30,382 nucleotides of DNA from Trachelipus rathkii (GCA_015478945.1 JABUQX010131037.1:1-30382), one strand, 5' to 3'. Numbered from the stretch's first letter, positions 11,201-24,244 are shown. Notes: generated by a model not told the origin, from the letters alone. Program-made: numbers and translations.

Positions 11201-14200
11201 TTTATTAAATAAATCTTTTTTAATACATATACTTTTCTAATATTTTCAGTATTTTCATTTACATTTATGACTCTTAAAAGTACGATTTTTTACATTTAAC
11301 AATTGAAATTTATTATATAATTCGTCATATGAAACATTATCCTGTATCTTAACGCTATTTGATTTTTCAGCATATATTGAAATAAAATTAAAATAAGGCC
11401 AATTCCGTGCAAATTTACTCAACTAGTCTGAATAAGTGATTTTATTCTATATAATGAGTTTTAGGTGTAGTCTTATTTGACGTTTTTTAATAATGTAATT
11501 TTCTATATTTGTTCTTTATATAACGTAATACAATCAATATTCATTTTAGTTGGGTAAACTGTTATTTTAAATAAAAAATAATATTTTAAAACTTCTTAAA
11601 ATATATAGCACACTATTAAATTTTCACTAATTTACGATTTAGGTCTTAAAAAGCGAAGAAAAACGAATTCGCAACATTTATGATAATATATCCAAGAACT
11701 TGTTTCTATTAACATAGATTTGATTATTATTATACTATAGATAAATTAACTTGCTTCTTGCTTAAAGATTCAGATTTCATCATTGAATCTATAGTTATTT
11801 CAAAATAAGCTTTGAATAAATAGAGGTTGTAAATTTTATAATATAGTTGTTATAATATTTCATATAAAATTGACGTTTTAATTGAAAATTTCTATTTGTT
11901 TTTTAACCAAAAAATTCATAATATATATATTAGAGTTATCAAAAAAAAAAAAAAGTAATATAAAAAAGATTAATATTAAGTTTAAATTGCGATTATCTCA
12001 AATTTTATACATTAAAATAATCAGAACTCTTAAACATATACTAAAAGAATTTTCTAAATATGAATTTTGATAATATATTTAGGTTATCTTTCAAAGTAGT
12101 TTCACTCGATGAATTCCATAGTTTGAATTATAAATAAATATGTGAGTTTTCATTGATATGGCATATTTCAAAAGCGATAGAAATAGAGTTTTAATTGTAT
12201 TTATATGAGTGTACTTTAAATTGAATCTATTATTTTAATTGAAATTTTCAAATATTTGTTTATTATATTATATTATAACTAATTTATTGATATATTTAGT
12301 ATTGACAATATTTTTCCATAAATAATATTATTAAACTTCTATCTTTTATTTTCGTTTTTTCACTTATAATATAAATTTTTATCTTATATACTTCAGTATA
12401 TTCTATCGTCAGAAAATGATCGTATTTTTTTCAGCTTCTTTTCATATCAAATTAAAATATTGGTTTAAATTCTATCATATTGAGTTTTTAAACTATGAGT
12501 GATAGTGAGTTATCTAAGTGCATTATTTGAGAATAATAATAGTATATAATGTATTAGTTATTCCTTAAAAATGCAAATAAATTTTCAAAAAAGACTAATA
12601 TTAGGCGTTTTAAGGATGTGTTATTATGGTGTCTTATAATGTTAATTTTTTTATGAAATTTCAATATTTGTTTTTTAATATTCTTAAAAATTTGAATTAT
12701 AGATTTTTTACTGTTTAATAAAATATAAAATTTTACTTTTAAATTAAATACCTGTCTAATTATTCACATATAGTTAGTTAACAGATTGATTATATAATAG
12801 TTGATGCTTTAAAAACATACATATTTTTTACTTTTACTAATTTTACTAACATTTGAATATTATGATATTATATTATATTATAAAGCTTATACAAATGCTA
12901 AATTTTATTTGTGGATAATGGTTTTAGCAAATATAAATATAAATATTTACGAAAAATAAGTGAATATGCAAAACGTCATTCAAGCCAAAAAAAATGTGAT
13001 TTGTCACTTTGGTGATGTTTTATATGTCGTCTCTTAAGATATTAACGCAGTTTATGGAATGCAAACCAATATTAGTTTTATCTTTATATATATCAAATAT
13101 TTTATTAGCTTGTCTAAAAAATGTTATTAATATGGAAAATTTATTCATATATAAGTAAAGCTCTTGTTCTTCATCTTCATTACAATTTTGAATTAAATTA
13201 ACGATTTTTTCACCTTATGAATTTCAAATTTTGAAATATTTTAGCGGGATCTTCAAATTTAGTATTATATTATGATAGTCTGTATATTTTCCCACTCTCT
13301 CCTCTAGTTTTTGTTTAAATGTCTTTGTGTGTTTAGGTGAAATTCATAGTACTATTGTGTTGTTGTCTATACAGTATTTGATATAATATCTGTTAGACTC
13401 TGGAGAGTTAATTCGAGGTGCAGAGACTGTAGAGTAAGTTGATCTAAATTATTGATTTTTTTTTTGTTTTTTCATATTAATTTTTGAAATTTTGTGACCA
13501 TATTATTACCAATTTCCTAAAGTTTTTATAGGTTTGATTTATGTTTTAGTTATACTCCTTTATAAACTTGTTTTTACACTTATTTTTTTTATTGTGGTGT
13601 GCAAGACTTGGTTTAATAATAAAATTTTTAACCTCCTCCACTACTTCTTTCGGCTCCTCAAATTTTTCACATTAACATTTTAGCAACTTTTTAAAAGGAT
13701 AATTTTCCTCTAAATAAATTTAATTTGATAATTATTTGTTTATAATTATTTACAATTAGTATTTTTGTTTCATAATTTAATATTTTGTTATACTCTATAC
13801 CATGTTGACAGTTTGCACAAAATATGTGTTATTCGTAATATTGCATTGTATAAGAGGTGAGTAAAAGGAAGTATATATTATTTGTATATTACGTTTGTCT
13901 TAATAAATTTTAAGTTTTGTTTATGAAATTTTCGTAATAATTTGGTTTTTATGATGCCATCCAAATAATGAGAAGTTGACCCTGGATATCTTATGAAGGG
14001 AATGCCTGTTTTTAAATCAATAAATGTAATAATATAGTTATTATTAGAACTGTCTAAAAATCGTTACCTCTCTCCTTAATTCCCTTTTCTTACGATTAAC
14101 CCAATAGTAAAACTATCTAGCAAACTCCTAAAAAGTCCGAGCTTTTTTTAAATCACTATTAAACGTTTGAAAAAAAAACTTACCGTTTTCAAATTTCTCA

Positions 14201-14360
14201 TACATATTTTTAATTTGGGCACGAAATCAACACCATGGGTGGGTTTTGGCATATATATACATATATTGTTCATGGATATGCCAATTTCACAGCATTGGCC
14301 AGGGGCAGGAAATTATATTAATCGAGGATTTTTTTCGGATCTTACTTCAATTTAACTCCT
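5246..14360. repeat. Satellite array, about 300-bp AT-rich monomer, roughly 28-30 diverged units
   Basis: A recurrent module repeats head to tail. Ordered landmarks in each unit are: TTCAATATTTGTTTTATATA; ATTAGTTGT and CCTGTTTTAATAAAA; TTAACTTCTTAAATTACG; TTAGAACTCTTAAAAGTACG; TTGAATTATTTGGTAATCTT; GGGTTTTTAACGGTATTTTC; GCATTTGAAAATAATGTGTT; CATTGAAATGCAATTTCAAA; GCAGAAAAGAGGAA; TTACGTGTCTTAATTGACG. The GCATTTGAAAAT landmark or its remnant lies near 5795, 6117, 6450, 6785, 7385, 7665, 7960, 8258, 8541, 8842, 9131, 9441, 9726, 10040, 10362, 10683, 11020, 11368, 11770, 12125, 12515 and 12930, and again near 13800 and 14240. Mean spacing between 7385 and 10362 is about 298 bp. Copies differ by many 1-3 bp indels and substitutions, and both edges are the most decayed; the left limit is soft (5246-5460). 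I see no coding capacity. Function is unknown; a centromeric, pericentromeric or dispersed satellite is possible. Confidence 0.85.
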
Positions 14361-17300
14361 TATACTGTATGGTATATACTAGAAAATAACCAGTACAGTC
14401 CACCTCCCTAATAATTTCTTGTCCAAAATTTTGAAATTGATTTTGATGGTTCTTTTGCCAACGATTAAACAATGGCGGTCCTCCTGAAAAAGTCCTGAAA
14501 GTGAATTTTAATTTTTACGAGAAATGTCACGCAATATAACGATTGTACTAGCAGGTAAAATACTGCGCAATACCACAGGTATAAATTGTATTCCTATATT
14601 GTCTTGATACTATATTGGCTTGAATCAATTAAAAAACTGTAAAATGAAATAGTAGTACATTTTTTTTTAACAAAACCACAGTAAATTACTGTTAAACCAT
14701 ACTGTTGTACCATATCTTCACATATTTATTTGGTCCAACAAAATTTAATAATGTACTTCCCTTCTTCGCGAATAGGAATGTAATTCTGTAGGAAAGCTAC
14801 TCACGTATATTAAAAAATTTAAGTGATATATTTGAAATGTTTTAGATACCAATACCATGATATCAGTGAATACCCAAAATCAGGAAATTATAGAAATATA
14901 TATATATATAATATATATATATTTATATATATGTGGCGAAAAGACTTTTATCTTTTCGCTTCATTTGTGAAATATTAGAGAGTGAAATATTGGTATCAGC
15001 TGATCCTTCAATTTATTCTCTAAATCCAATTTAGTTTTACTTTGTTAGTGTGATGGATTTCGGGTATATATTCATATATGGAGCGTGGCTATCTGAGTTA
15101 TAATATGTCAAGGTGTTATATACGGTTGGTTGCCCCACAATTTATTTTCCCTTATGTTAAATTTATAGCCATGTTCAGAGGAATTAGTTTATGGTAGTCT
15201 ACTGATTTTTTCGTACATGTAATGTATGCATTTATTTTAATTTTCAATTAATATGTGTGTATTTTGAATAATCACAGAGCGTATTATAAGTCGTATGATG
15301 TATTTTTTAAGGCAATTTGAGTGATTTAGTAATAATATTTTATTGCAGCATTGTCTTTGGTTTTATAAAAATGTATCGTCATTCAGAAAGTGCATTGCAA
15401 GCGAATTGGCTGCTCTCAAATTATTGAGAGTTATGAAAAGATGATCACAATCCAAAATGAAACCAGATGGATGGTAATTTGTTAATTTCTTCTAAAATTT
15501 TTGTCAACAAAGTTTTATTTGTGGTAAATATCTATAATATAGTTAAGAAAACTTGCTGTTATCTTTAGAATATAAGTTTATAATATTAACCATATGGTTA
15601 ATGATTATAGAGTGTTTACCAAATGTGAGGGCTCAGTAACATAATGAGAAAGTTAATTCTATTCCCAGAGGAATCTCTGCAACGAGTTTCATGCATTGGT
15701 GAGATTCTGCGAGACACTGGTCAACGAGTCAGATCTTTCATATGTGAGTCTAGAGTGCCGCTTTAACTATCTGTGTTATCCTACACAATCGACAGTTCTC
15801 GATTTTTTTTGAATATAATTTAATTTTTTAACATTGATTAAGATTATGGTTGTGACGAGTAGAATGTATGTTATAACATTCGCATACTGTGTATGGATAT
15901 CAATTTACTGACAATAATATACGCAATAGTACATTTTATTTATATCTAATGAATGTCACACTAATAGTAGATATTCTTCTTATATTTATATAGACACCGT
16001 ATCTATATCTGTGGTGTGCCACTAGACTGTTGTAATGAAGGATTTTATATATGTAATTAAGTATTCTAGCATTAGATATGAATGAGTAAGTAATCGCAAT
16101 GTGTTGTATGTAATATGGTACAACACAAGCGTGGTCGTGACATACAGTATGTACATATTGACTATAATGATACCCACTATAATGATAGTAATTAGAGCGG
16201 TTGATTTGCACTAATGGCTACTAGCTGCCTCTTTTCATAATCAACAAATGAAATAAGAAGAATTTCGAAGCCACAAACTAATAAATTAACAGATTGGAAT
16301 GGAACAGAGAAGTTTATATCACTCATTAGCGGCGTGCATATTAATGGGATTTAACTGGAACATCCAACTTGACATATGTATACGCTTGGAATTGAAGTAA
16401 ACCTAGTTTTGTAAAGGAGTACATTTCATTATTATTTTTTAATTATATAAAGTATTATTAAATATTAATCTACACAGTAGTATTCCTTGTGTGGTATCAT
16501 ACGTGTTATTACTTTCATCATATTCAATATATCAATAGTATGATTAATTGCTTAAGTCGTTTAAAGACATTTAGGATTCCATGATCAATAAGCTGATCGA
16601 TAAGCCATGGTATACATATCATATGAAATAAGAATAAAATATAGGCAAGTATTATTGTTCTCAGAAAATTGAAGAGAAAGGCTACTTAGTACTGAGTCAA
16701 TTAACTCACCGTTTGATATGATTCACTGCAGGGTTCTTCACAGGAGATAAGTTATGTGATGAGTTTAAAGTCATATATATTTGTACTAATTCATAAATAA
16801 TTGCCTAGGCGGTACTCATTAAACAGATATGTCTGATAACTGTATACAATACTAGCAGTTAAGAATCATAATATTGGATGTAAGCCGTTTGTTTAAGTAC
16901 ACGGGAGTGTGTAAAGGAGTTTCGTTTAAATTATTTACCTGGCAAGGAGTTCAAAGATATATGTACAAGAAAAATGAAACATTTATATAGATACTCATTT
17001 AGACCCACTACATACGCACTTATATATAATATTTAAAATTTTGGGCGAGACTGAATCACGAGAATCTAAAATATTTACTAGAACCTTGCAAATCATTATG
17101 GTCTCTTATCACATTCGAATTGCTTGTAGTAAACGTTCATTTATTTTATAGAGTGCTATCACTATGAATACATTGTGAGCTCAAGGAGTCGTACAGTCGT
17201 GTTCGGACTATAGACTAAGTACAATCATATATTGTTCAAACGCGTTGCAACTACTATATCATAAGTTGATCATATTCTGATCTATAAAAACTTTGATATT

Positions 17301-18170
17301 TTTCAAATTTTACGTGTCAAATGTAAGTCGTTATAGGACAATTGGCTTTTTATGAGTTAAAACCTATATTGAATCTTATATGTTTCTCTTTGGCGAAATA
17401 TTAATTACATAATTGAGAGTTGGCAACATATACCTTATCGTTGGGAAACGAGAGAAAACGACTGAGGAATATAGTTATGTTTACGTTATTATACATGTTA
17501 AAACATTATGCTTAATCAAATAAATAATACTAGCAAAAAAAGATTGAAAGTGAGTTCGCGAAAATATATTCACCACTTTGGCCGCCTACAATGAAAAATC
17601 GAGAGAGTTCATATAATATGTTTAGAATATAGTTCTCTTAAAATTGAAACAAAAGTTGAGGAAATACACAGTTGTAATTTATATCGGAAAATTCACGACT
17701 TTTAACCTATTTGTGTTCCTGGACCGAAATACTTACTCACGAGCAAGCACGGTGATTAATTTTACTACACAATGTGCTATATCAAGCTAGTGTTTATGCA
17801 CTATAAATATTCATGATAGGATTTATAACTTGAAGATATGAGAAAAAAGGTGAGAAAAGATAGGATGAGATATTGTTGACTAACGAATGTAATGATATTG
17901 TTTTCTGACATTGAGAGAGAATACTGGAGGTACAAAGGATAAGGGGGGATAAGTATTACATTTAGAAAATCAAGAATGAGATACATTTGTTATAGTATAT
18001 AATGTAACTTTGTAATTTCTTGGTTAGGCAATTGTTTTCATGAGTGATCAATAGAGACAAATTTTAAAATTTGGCTACAGATACCGAAACTTAAGAAAAA
18101 GGGGCCTTTACGAGTCATTTCAGGTTAAGCGAACACCGAAACGATCGAAAAAGGTATGAGTACATTGTCG
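14361..18170. other. AT-rich DNA, no gene recognised
   Basis: About 3.8 kb with frequent stops in all frames and no motif that I can name. A TA run lies at 14896-14932. Short frames on the minus strand near 15936-16211 and 17801-17986 show only composition-driven residues. More extremely decayed satellite units may be present just after 14.36 kb but cannot be aligned by eye. Confidence 0.5.
14936..14959. other. Perfect 9-bp stem hairpin
   Basis: GCGAAAAGA (14936-14944) pairs with TCTTTTCGC (14951-14959) across a 6-base loop, directly after a TA run. No T run that would suggest a terminator, and no known RNA family is evident. Confidence 0.5.
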
Positions 18171-20750
18171 CGTTAGTAAATAGCCGTAGATTTCATGTAC
18201 CTGTGTATTATGTGTATATATATAGAAAGAGAGTACAGGTTTTTATTCGAGCTCAAAAAAAGGTCTCGAAGCAGAACGGTATACAAACGAGGAATCTGAG
18301 GAAGTCCGCACGGTATACGAGAGGTATGGAGATCTACGACAGACATAAAGCAGTGAAGTGAGAAGAATAATAAAGTAGGAACAAAAGAATCCTGAGTTAG
18401 ACACAGAAATATGATAGTCCGCTGCATTTGGAGGATGAAGAAAGCTATTTAATTTGCCGGCTATTTTTATGGTAGGATCACACAAGAAGGATGTGGCCTG
18501 CAAGCTTATGAATAGAGGTAGAAAAAGGTAGTCGACTGAAGCTGATGAAGAGAGATGAAGTCCTAATGGTACGAACAAGCTGAGAATAAATAGGAGAGAA
18601 GCGCGAACATACGAAGCTATGAGAGGCGAAAGAGCAAAAAACTAAGCTTGAGTTCAAGGGGCGAGTAGATGTACATGCAAAGCTCGAAGTCAGAGGAAGC
18701 GAAGAGAAAGAGTGCTACATATAAGAAGGAGCCATGAGAAAGATTGTGCAAGAGAGGTCGAAAGAAAGAAAGAGGCAGTAAGTTATAAACTGCTGACGTC
18801 GAGAAAGAAACAATACGCGTTAAAAAAGTCAACAAGACTATGCATGTATCATCGCGTCCGATGGATACCAGAATGAGAATCCATACAGTCATTTTAGTCA
18901 GCTTATACAAAGGAAAATAGTTGCTCCCTGGTTTAATAAAGAACAATTTTTTTTCAGTATTAGCTGATGAAGACAACGGGATATTTTCCACAACAGAACA
19001 CAGTCTTTCAACTTTCGTCGTAAGTGTACGCGACTGCTGTGTGGTGATGGAAGGTGTATACTACTTTTACTTTAAGACGAGGAATTTATCATTTTGTGTC
19101 CGGTCATGAGGCTCAGTGGAGACAGCTATTGCAAATGTAATTTGGAGAAGACTCAGCTATACCTGGTTTAAAACTCGACAAATTTAGAGAGGCCCGAATG
19201 ATATATGATGGAGCCCTCTTCCATGTGAGGCGAATTTCCGATGAGTGCAGATCTGTTTATTCGGACTAAGTATCCTAATTGTATTACGCACATATGTTGT
19301 ATAGCGACGTTGTCTTAAATTCTATGTCTCTCAGACTCTGCTAAAAAAAAATTCAGGCAGTTCGAAACGTCTTAAGGATTCATCTGTGAAATATGCCTAT
19401 TTTTCGCTCGGAGTCCGAAGCGTACAAAATACTTTGGAAGAATAAGAATTAAAAGAGTTTTCTAGTAACCAAAATAACAAGAGGATCAAAAGAATTTGCT
19501 GAAAATTCAATAGTTGTTAATGTAAAATATATATATTTAAAGTCTTAAATATTGGCGAAAATAAGTCATTGGAAGAAACTAAATTAAAAACTCCTTGAAT
19601 TTATTTTTTTAAGTTTAATTTGTTTAGTTAATTCAATCAGTAACTGAAATTTATAATAATTTCTACTTTTACGTAAATTTCTTGGAGAATAACCTACACC
19701 CTTGGGGCCAAAAGGGAAGCCAGATTAGCAAGTGCCACTTATATTGATCAATTAGTCTTTCAGCTCATGCAAAAGGTCCCCCATAAATATCTTCGAAAAT
19801 TGTGGAAAAGCAGACAATTCATTTGACTCGAAAACAACACAAGCTACAGTGGTTCATATACACGTAGCTACAATGCTTATTTAAACAGGCAAGCAAAGGC
19901 GATGACGCAGACACATCACGCATGTTTAGAAAAAACGATAGAGTCATTCTGTGTAGGAAGTTTTTAACAAATACAGCTCAGTCAGTGTGAGTTCATATTA
20001 CAACATGATAGGTTGAAGAGCTTGCAGACGAAACGATCATATGGAGTGGCTGAAATTAGTAGCTGTTAAATGGCGAGATAGGTAACGCGAGACTCATCAG
20101 AAGAGAATTGGAGCTTAAAGTAAGCTACACGTAAATAAACATCAACGATTTACTACCTGCAGATAAGTGCGATAATCCCATACGGGTGCTAGAATTTGAC
20201 AGAGGCTAGATTGAAGTTCTCATCAAAAGTTGTTGATAACAGTAGATATTATGCTGTATTATTCATTAGTCGAGCATGATGATTGATTATTCGAGATTTT
20301 TCTCTTCATGTTCACTAGAGGTGAAATTTGAATGAACGCACAGTAAAGAACGTCAGCTACCACATTCGCAAAGGAGGAACAACGAACAATGCAAAGAATC
20401 GGATCGAACATAATATTCTGATGTTCTAGATAAGGATTCATTTTGGAAGCAGCAATGTTCAACAGTTCGCAGTAAATAGATAAACAGATAGCAGATGGAT
20501 ACCGTCACATAACATATTGATAAGAGCACACATAACAAATAATAATTGGATAATAAAGATCAACCATCAAGGCATTGGCTTACTTACCACTAAAGACCGA
20601 AAAATGGCATTCATAAGAGTAAACCCAAGAACAACATCTACACCACTACAGAGAAGCATAACTAAACAATAGGAGAAAGAGCGGATGCGACTGCGGATAG
20701 GAAAGGCGCGTACACAAGTAGCAGTAGATCATAATCGATAACGCAGTAAG
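18171..20750. other. Purine-biased stretch with possible retroelement traces, no intact gene
   Basis: From about 18.2 kb the plus strand becomes rich in GAGA, GAAG and AGAG and the AT bias falls. The open frames on the minus strand at 18173-18991 are probably a by-product of that strand bias; they hold no motif. Two short plus-strand patches (19158-19264 and 19918-19980) loosely recall LTR-retrotransposon integrase ends and are discussed as a finding. Otherwise nothing is recognised. Confidence 0.4.
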
Positions 20751-20768
20751 ACTAGTGAGGCCGAGAGG

Positions 20769-20826
20769 TGCTGCACATGCTTTAAGTGTCAAAGGAGAGG
20801 GAGCTGCTCGCAGTAAGGACTGTCAG
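20769..20826 (+). pseudogene. Broken Gag-type CCHC zinc knuckle relic
   Basis: One frame reads CFKCQRRGSC at 20778-20807 and then stops (TAA 20814-20816). A neighbouring frame continues as SKDC. Gag nucleocapsid knuckles of retroelements follow C-x2-C-x4-H-x4-C. Here both first cysteines and the glycine before the histidine site are in place, serine stands at the histidine position, and the last cysteine lies in the shifted frame. Knuckles of this kind bind element RNA in the Gag particle. The surrounding 21 codons fit, but no other Gag feature is visible, so this is suggestive only. It lies 3.5 kb upstream of the Gypsy polymerase remains, probably too far to be the same copy unless there are insertions. 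Confidence 0.35.
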
Positions 20827-20830
20827 TCCT

Positions 20831-22700
20831 ACACATTAAATATCAAAACACAACAAGAATATAAGGACAACGGTAGTTCAGGACGAAAACAGAAGGTAAG
20901 AGACGGCAAATGGCCACGGAAGCGCTGGTTATTAGGAGCTGAGCGCGGTCGACATAAAGTCCAGAAAGTTTGCCTAGGAAGAAATGAGTCGAAACTGCCC
21001 TTGAGCAATGAGATAGGAGAAGCTCCGTAGCAAATGATGAAACTGTAAGTTCACCATGTAACGTATTGAGGTATCGGGTGACCATTTACAGTCACATACA
21101 CCCTCCTACCGAGACTCATGCAACAGCTCAGGAAGAACCTTCTTCAACGGGTTTAATGTGAACGTGGCTGGTTTCGCGAAAAAAAGTATTCTGATCGCTT
21201 TTACGAGAGAGATTGTATTGTTTGGAGGATCAAACATTAAAATACGAGATGGAGTCGCAAGACGGTTATCATGATTGATGCTCTCCTTCTGGCAGAATTA
21301 TCGATGTTAAGAACTTAGGCCTTATATTTACCAATGGGTACGGACAATCCGCAGCAATGCTGACACCTGTGCAAAGATCCGAAGTAATGAAAATGTTAGG
21401 TCATTGGGAATGCAAGTTAAAAGAGGAACATGAACTACCTGATTCGCTGTCTGCAATCTCTGCACAGCAGTTGAGCGACCACAGAAGAGAGAAGTCGGAG
21501 AGAGTGTCAAGGTAAAGTAGCGTAGTGGGCGATTAAACAAGGAGTAAGTATGCTGGAGTTGCCCCGATATACTGCTACGAAGGATAACTAGCGTGAGAGC
21601 AATAATTTCATAAAGATATCTACGATTCATACCAATTCATAATTTATATTGGAATAGGGAGTGTTGAGAGGAGTGAGATAAGATATCTTATACAGAGGAG
21701 TGAAAATACGTCAGTGCTCACATATCATTTGACATCAATTAATTAAAAGGATTAGTACAAGAGCCAACACGCTGGGAGATACCATCTAACAAGTGTAGCT
21801 GTACTATTGGAGGTCTCAATGATATCACTACTGATGATACGAAAGATAAGTTACAGAAAAGATGAAGTTGAAGTCCCATTACTAGGTCTACTAATAAGAC
21901 GTTTGAAATTGCCCAGACTACAACGTGGAATAGGCGATCGTCAAGAGTAGAGTAACTTTAAAAGTAGCAAAAGTGTGAGAATCTGAGAAGAAACAGATCG
22001 AGCACTTGACGAGAAGATATGCATGATCACTAGATACGTGGTACTTTATTGAATCAATAACAACACAAACGTCTCTGGAAGAAGGGAGTAAGTTGTACAA
22101 AGAGACCGCGCTGACACGGGGAGATAAATACGCATGGTGCATGGAAGGATGCAAAAGAACATAAATTTAACGCATTGGGAGACTTATGAGCAGAGAGATA
22201 ATACAGAAAGATTGATGTTCAATTCCATACAGAGGGTATATGAGAGGACATCAAGGTACTATAAAGGGTGAAAACATAGATTATGATATTATGTAATAAT
22301 GAAGGTATTTCTTGACTATATCTCATAAAAGAGAGTGAATTGAGAGAAAACAACAGGTAAAGAGTCATTTAGTTTGTACCGAAAGCTTATCAGAACAAGT
22401 TCTCGAAGGATAGGCCACATATAATAATAATATATATATATATATATATTTAATAATTACGAATGATAGGACTCGTATGGTCAGTATACTAGGTAGGTAT
22501 AATAGTAAAGACTAAGGTAGGATTACCCAACAGATTTCTATATTTCACTGTGCCGATCCTATAATTTAGTACCGTAAGCTAGACACTTGTATACTGATGC
22601 GCAGTCAAAGATAATAGTTTGAACCCTTATAAAGAGACCGCGCACCGAAAGGCGCAGGGAAGATAACGTGGAAGTCCGCTCGGATCAAAAAAATCAATAT
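20831..22700. other. No recognisable gene
   Basis: Frames are short on both strands. The longest (20755-21030 plus, 21328-21630 minus, 21918-22154 minus) show no domain. The bases GGGAGTGTTGA at 21657-21667 repeat those at 4845-4855. A TA run is at 22428-22450. If this holds Gag sequence of a Gypsy element, it is too eroded to read. Confidence 0.4.
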
Positions 22701-22710
22701 TCCTTCAATT

Positions 22711-22755
22711 CGCATCCAGTGTGGAAGATACGGCCATTATTCCCAAGAGAGATGA
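22711..22755 (+). pseudogene. Second broken Gag-type zinc knuckle relic
   Basis: The frame beginning at 22711 reads RIQCGRYGHYSQER and then stops (TGA 22753-22755). The spacing C-GRYG-H, aromatic residues around it and the charged end match the second half of a C-x2-C-x4-H-x4-C nucleocapsid knuckle. The first cysteine position is arginine (CGC, one transition from TGC), and the last cysteine is lost at the stop. It lies about 1.5 kb upstream of the Gypsy reverse transcriptase, which suits Gag end plus protease in between, so this may belong to the same element. Confidence 0.4.
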
Positions 22756-22759
22756 TCAC

Positions 22760-24044
22760 AGAACTCAGAATACGTAACCATAGTCTCTACACATCTTTCA
22801 GAAGGGCGAGTCGGTAGTATCGGAAATGAAATACTATCTTTGTTTGGATTGCTCGTCTAGTCTTTACGCTACTCCTGCTTGAAGTCTAGGCTCGTTGACT
22901 CTAAAGAAGCAAACTTATTAATACTGAGCCCTAGAAGGTGATCAGGGAGAAAGGCCTTGGTCATCTAGATTTTCATGAGAGGTTTTTGGAAAGGATAAGG
23001 AAAATCTCAGGGACAATGGTTCGTCAATTTCACTGATCTAATCGAGCAAGTAAGTATAAAAAGGGGACTACGAACCCTGAAGCAGAAGTTTTCTCAAGCA
23101 TTAGCCCCTCAAGGGGATGAAATCACGGACCAGGGTCACCTGGGGAGGAAGTTTAAATGCAGCGTTTTTTTCAATACCCTAAAGGAGAATGCTCAACCGT
23201 AGGGATGGGTGGCACGAATGGTGACGAGTAGAACCCAACGTCGATGCGAAGTAGCAGCATACAGTTTTATGGACCACTATTATTTGTCGCGCTATAACAG
23301 AGGCCGAGAAGGCATCCAGCAGGGGATTGCCAGCTAGGGATTTCCTCCTGCGAGATGATCTCGAACCCTTACTCCCGGAGAAGGAGCTGGCGGAGGGAAA
23401 ATGTCCTGACCATGCAAATTCTACATGAAATTTGGAGCAGGTGGCATACTCAGAGATACGCTGATGCAGGGAGCGAAACTCCACACCATCGGCTTAGGCC
23501 TGTCATTTATCGGTGCTGGACTTGGAAGTAAAGCAAACGAATTGGGAACGCTAAATGTTCTGGCTATAGAGAGAATTTAGAATAAGGAGCCAACTAAATA
23601 AATTTGCCCAAGAGAGAGAGAGAGAAACTAATAGGTCGAAGGCCAGAAGAACAGGATAGATAGGAGATTAGCTCTTGTTATCTCTTCTACCAACGGACAG
23701 ATCTAGAACAATATATTGAAATGTGTAGACAGGTGGAAATCAAGGCACGAGCTATGGTGCACTTGCATTGCGTATATTACTGAGAAATTAACATAAGATT
23801 CACAAACTGAGAGTGATGTTTGATGATAACTCTATTCATCATCTAATCTTGTGAAGTATAAGTATACTGTGAAGAGAGGGAAGAGTGAAGAATGATGATT
23901 AGCATATAGACAATGTGGAAATTCATGTTACACATCAGCGACGTGTCGGAACTTCCAGGGATCCCTAGACACAACACATAGTCGGAAGTCTAACGAGTAA
24001 TACACGAGAGTCTAGATGAAGACTGAATCCGCACAATGTTAACA
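22760..24044. other. Expected protease zone of the Gypsy element, not readable
   Basis: Between the knuckle relic and the polymerase remains one would expect the aspartic protease with a D-[ST]-G motif. I found no convincing copy in any frame. A minus-strand frame at 23179-23484 (101 codons) is serine-rich and has no recognised domain. The plus strand has partly open frames near 23104-23202 and 23301-23427, without identifiable motifs. Confidence 0.4.
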
Positions 24045-24244
24045 ACCATGACAGATTGTAGTCAGACAATATCAGTACTTATTTCAGACATATATGATGC
24101 GCATATGAGGAAGAGTAAATACGGCAGCATCTTTAAGAGAGAAGGCATGACAGTGGATTTTTTTATGCTAGTTATCAGACGCACTTACCGGCTAAAGAAT
24201 TTCACTTCATCATTTGTCTGTATATTTCGATCCGAGCACTTAGC

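Noticed and set aside
5246..14360. CRISPR-like or LTR interpretation of the periodic repeats
   Set aside because: Repeat units are about 300 bp, contiguous and without unique spacers, and the setting is eukaryotic; a satellite explains all of it.
14936..14959. Hairpin as a transcription terminator
   Set aside because: No T run follows the stem and there is no adjacent gene; kept only as a structural note.
18173..18991. Three overlapping minus-strand frames of 84-124 codons with Ser, Leu and Phe
   Set aside because: The plus strand here is purine-biased, which keeps minus-strand frames open; no domain or start context supports a gene.
23179..23484. 101-codon minus-strand frame, serine-rich
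   Set aside because: It lies in the zone expected to hold Gypsy Gag or protease on the plus strand and shows no motif; likely a chance frame.
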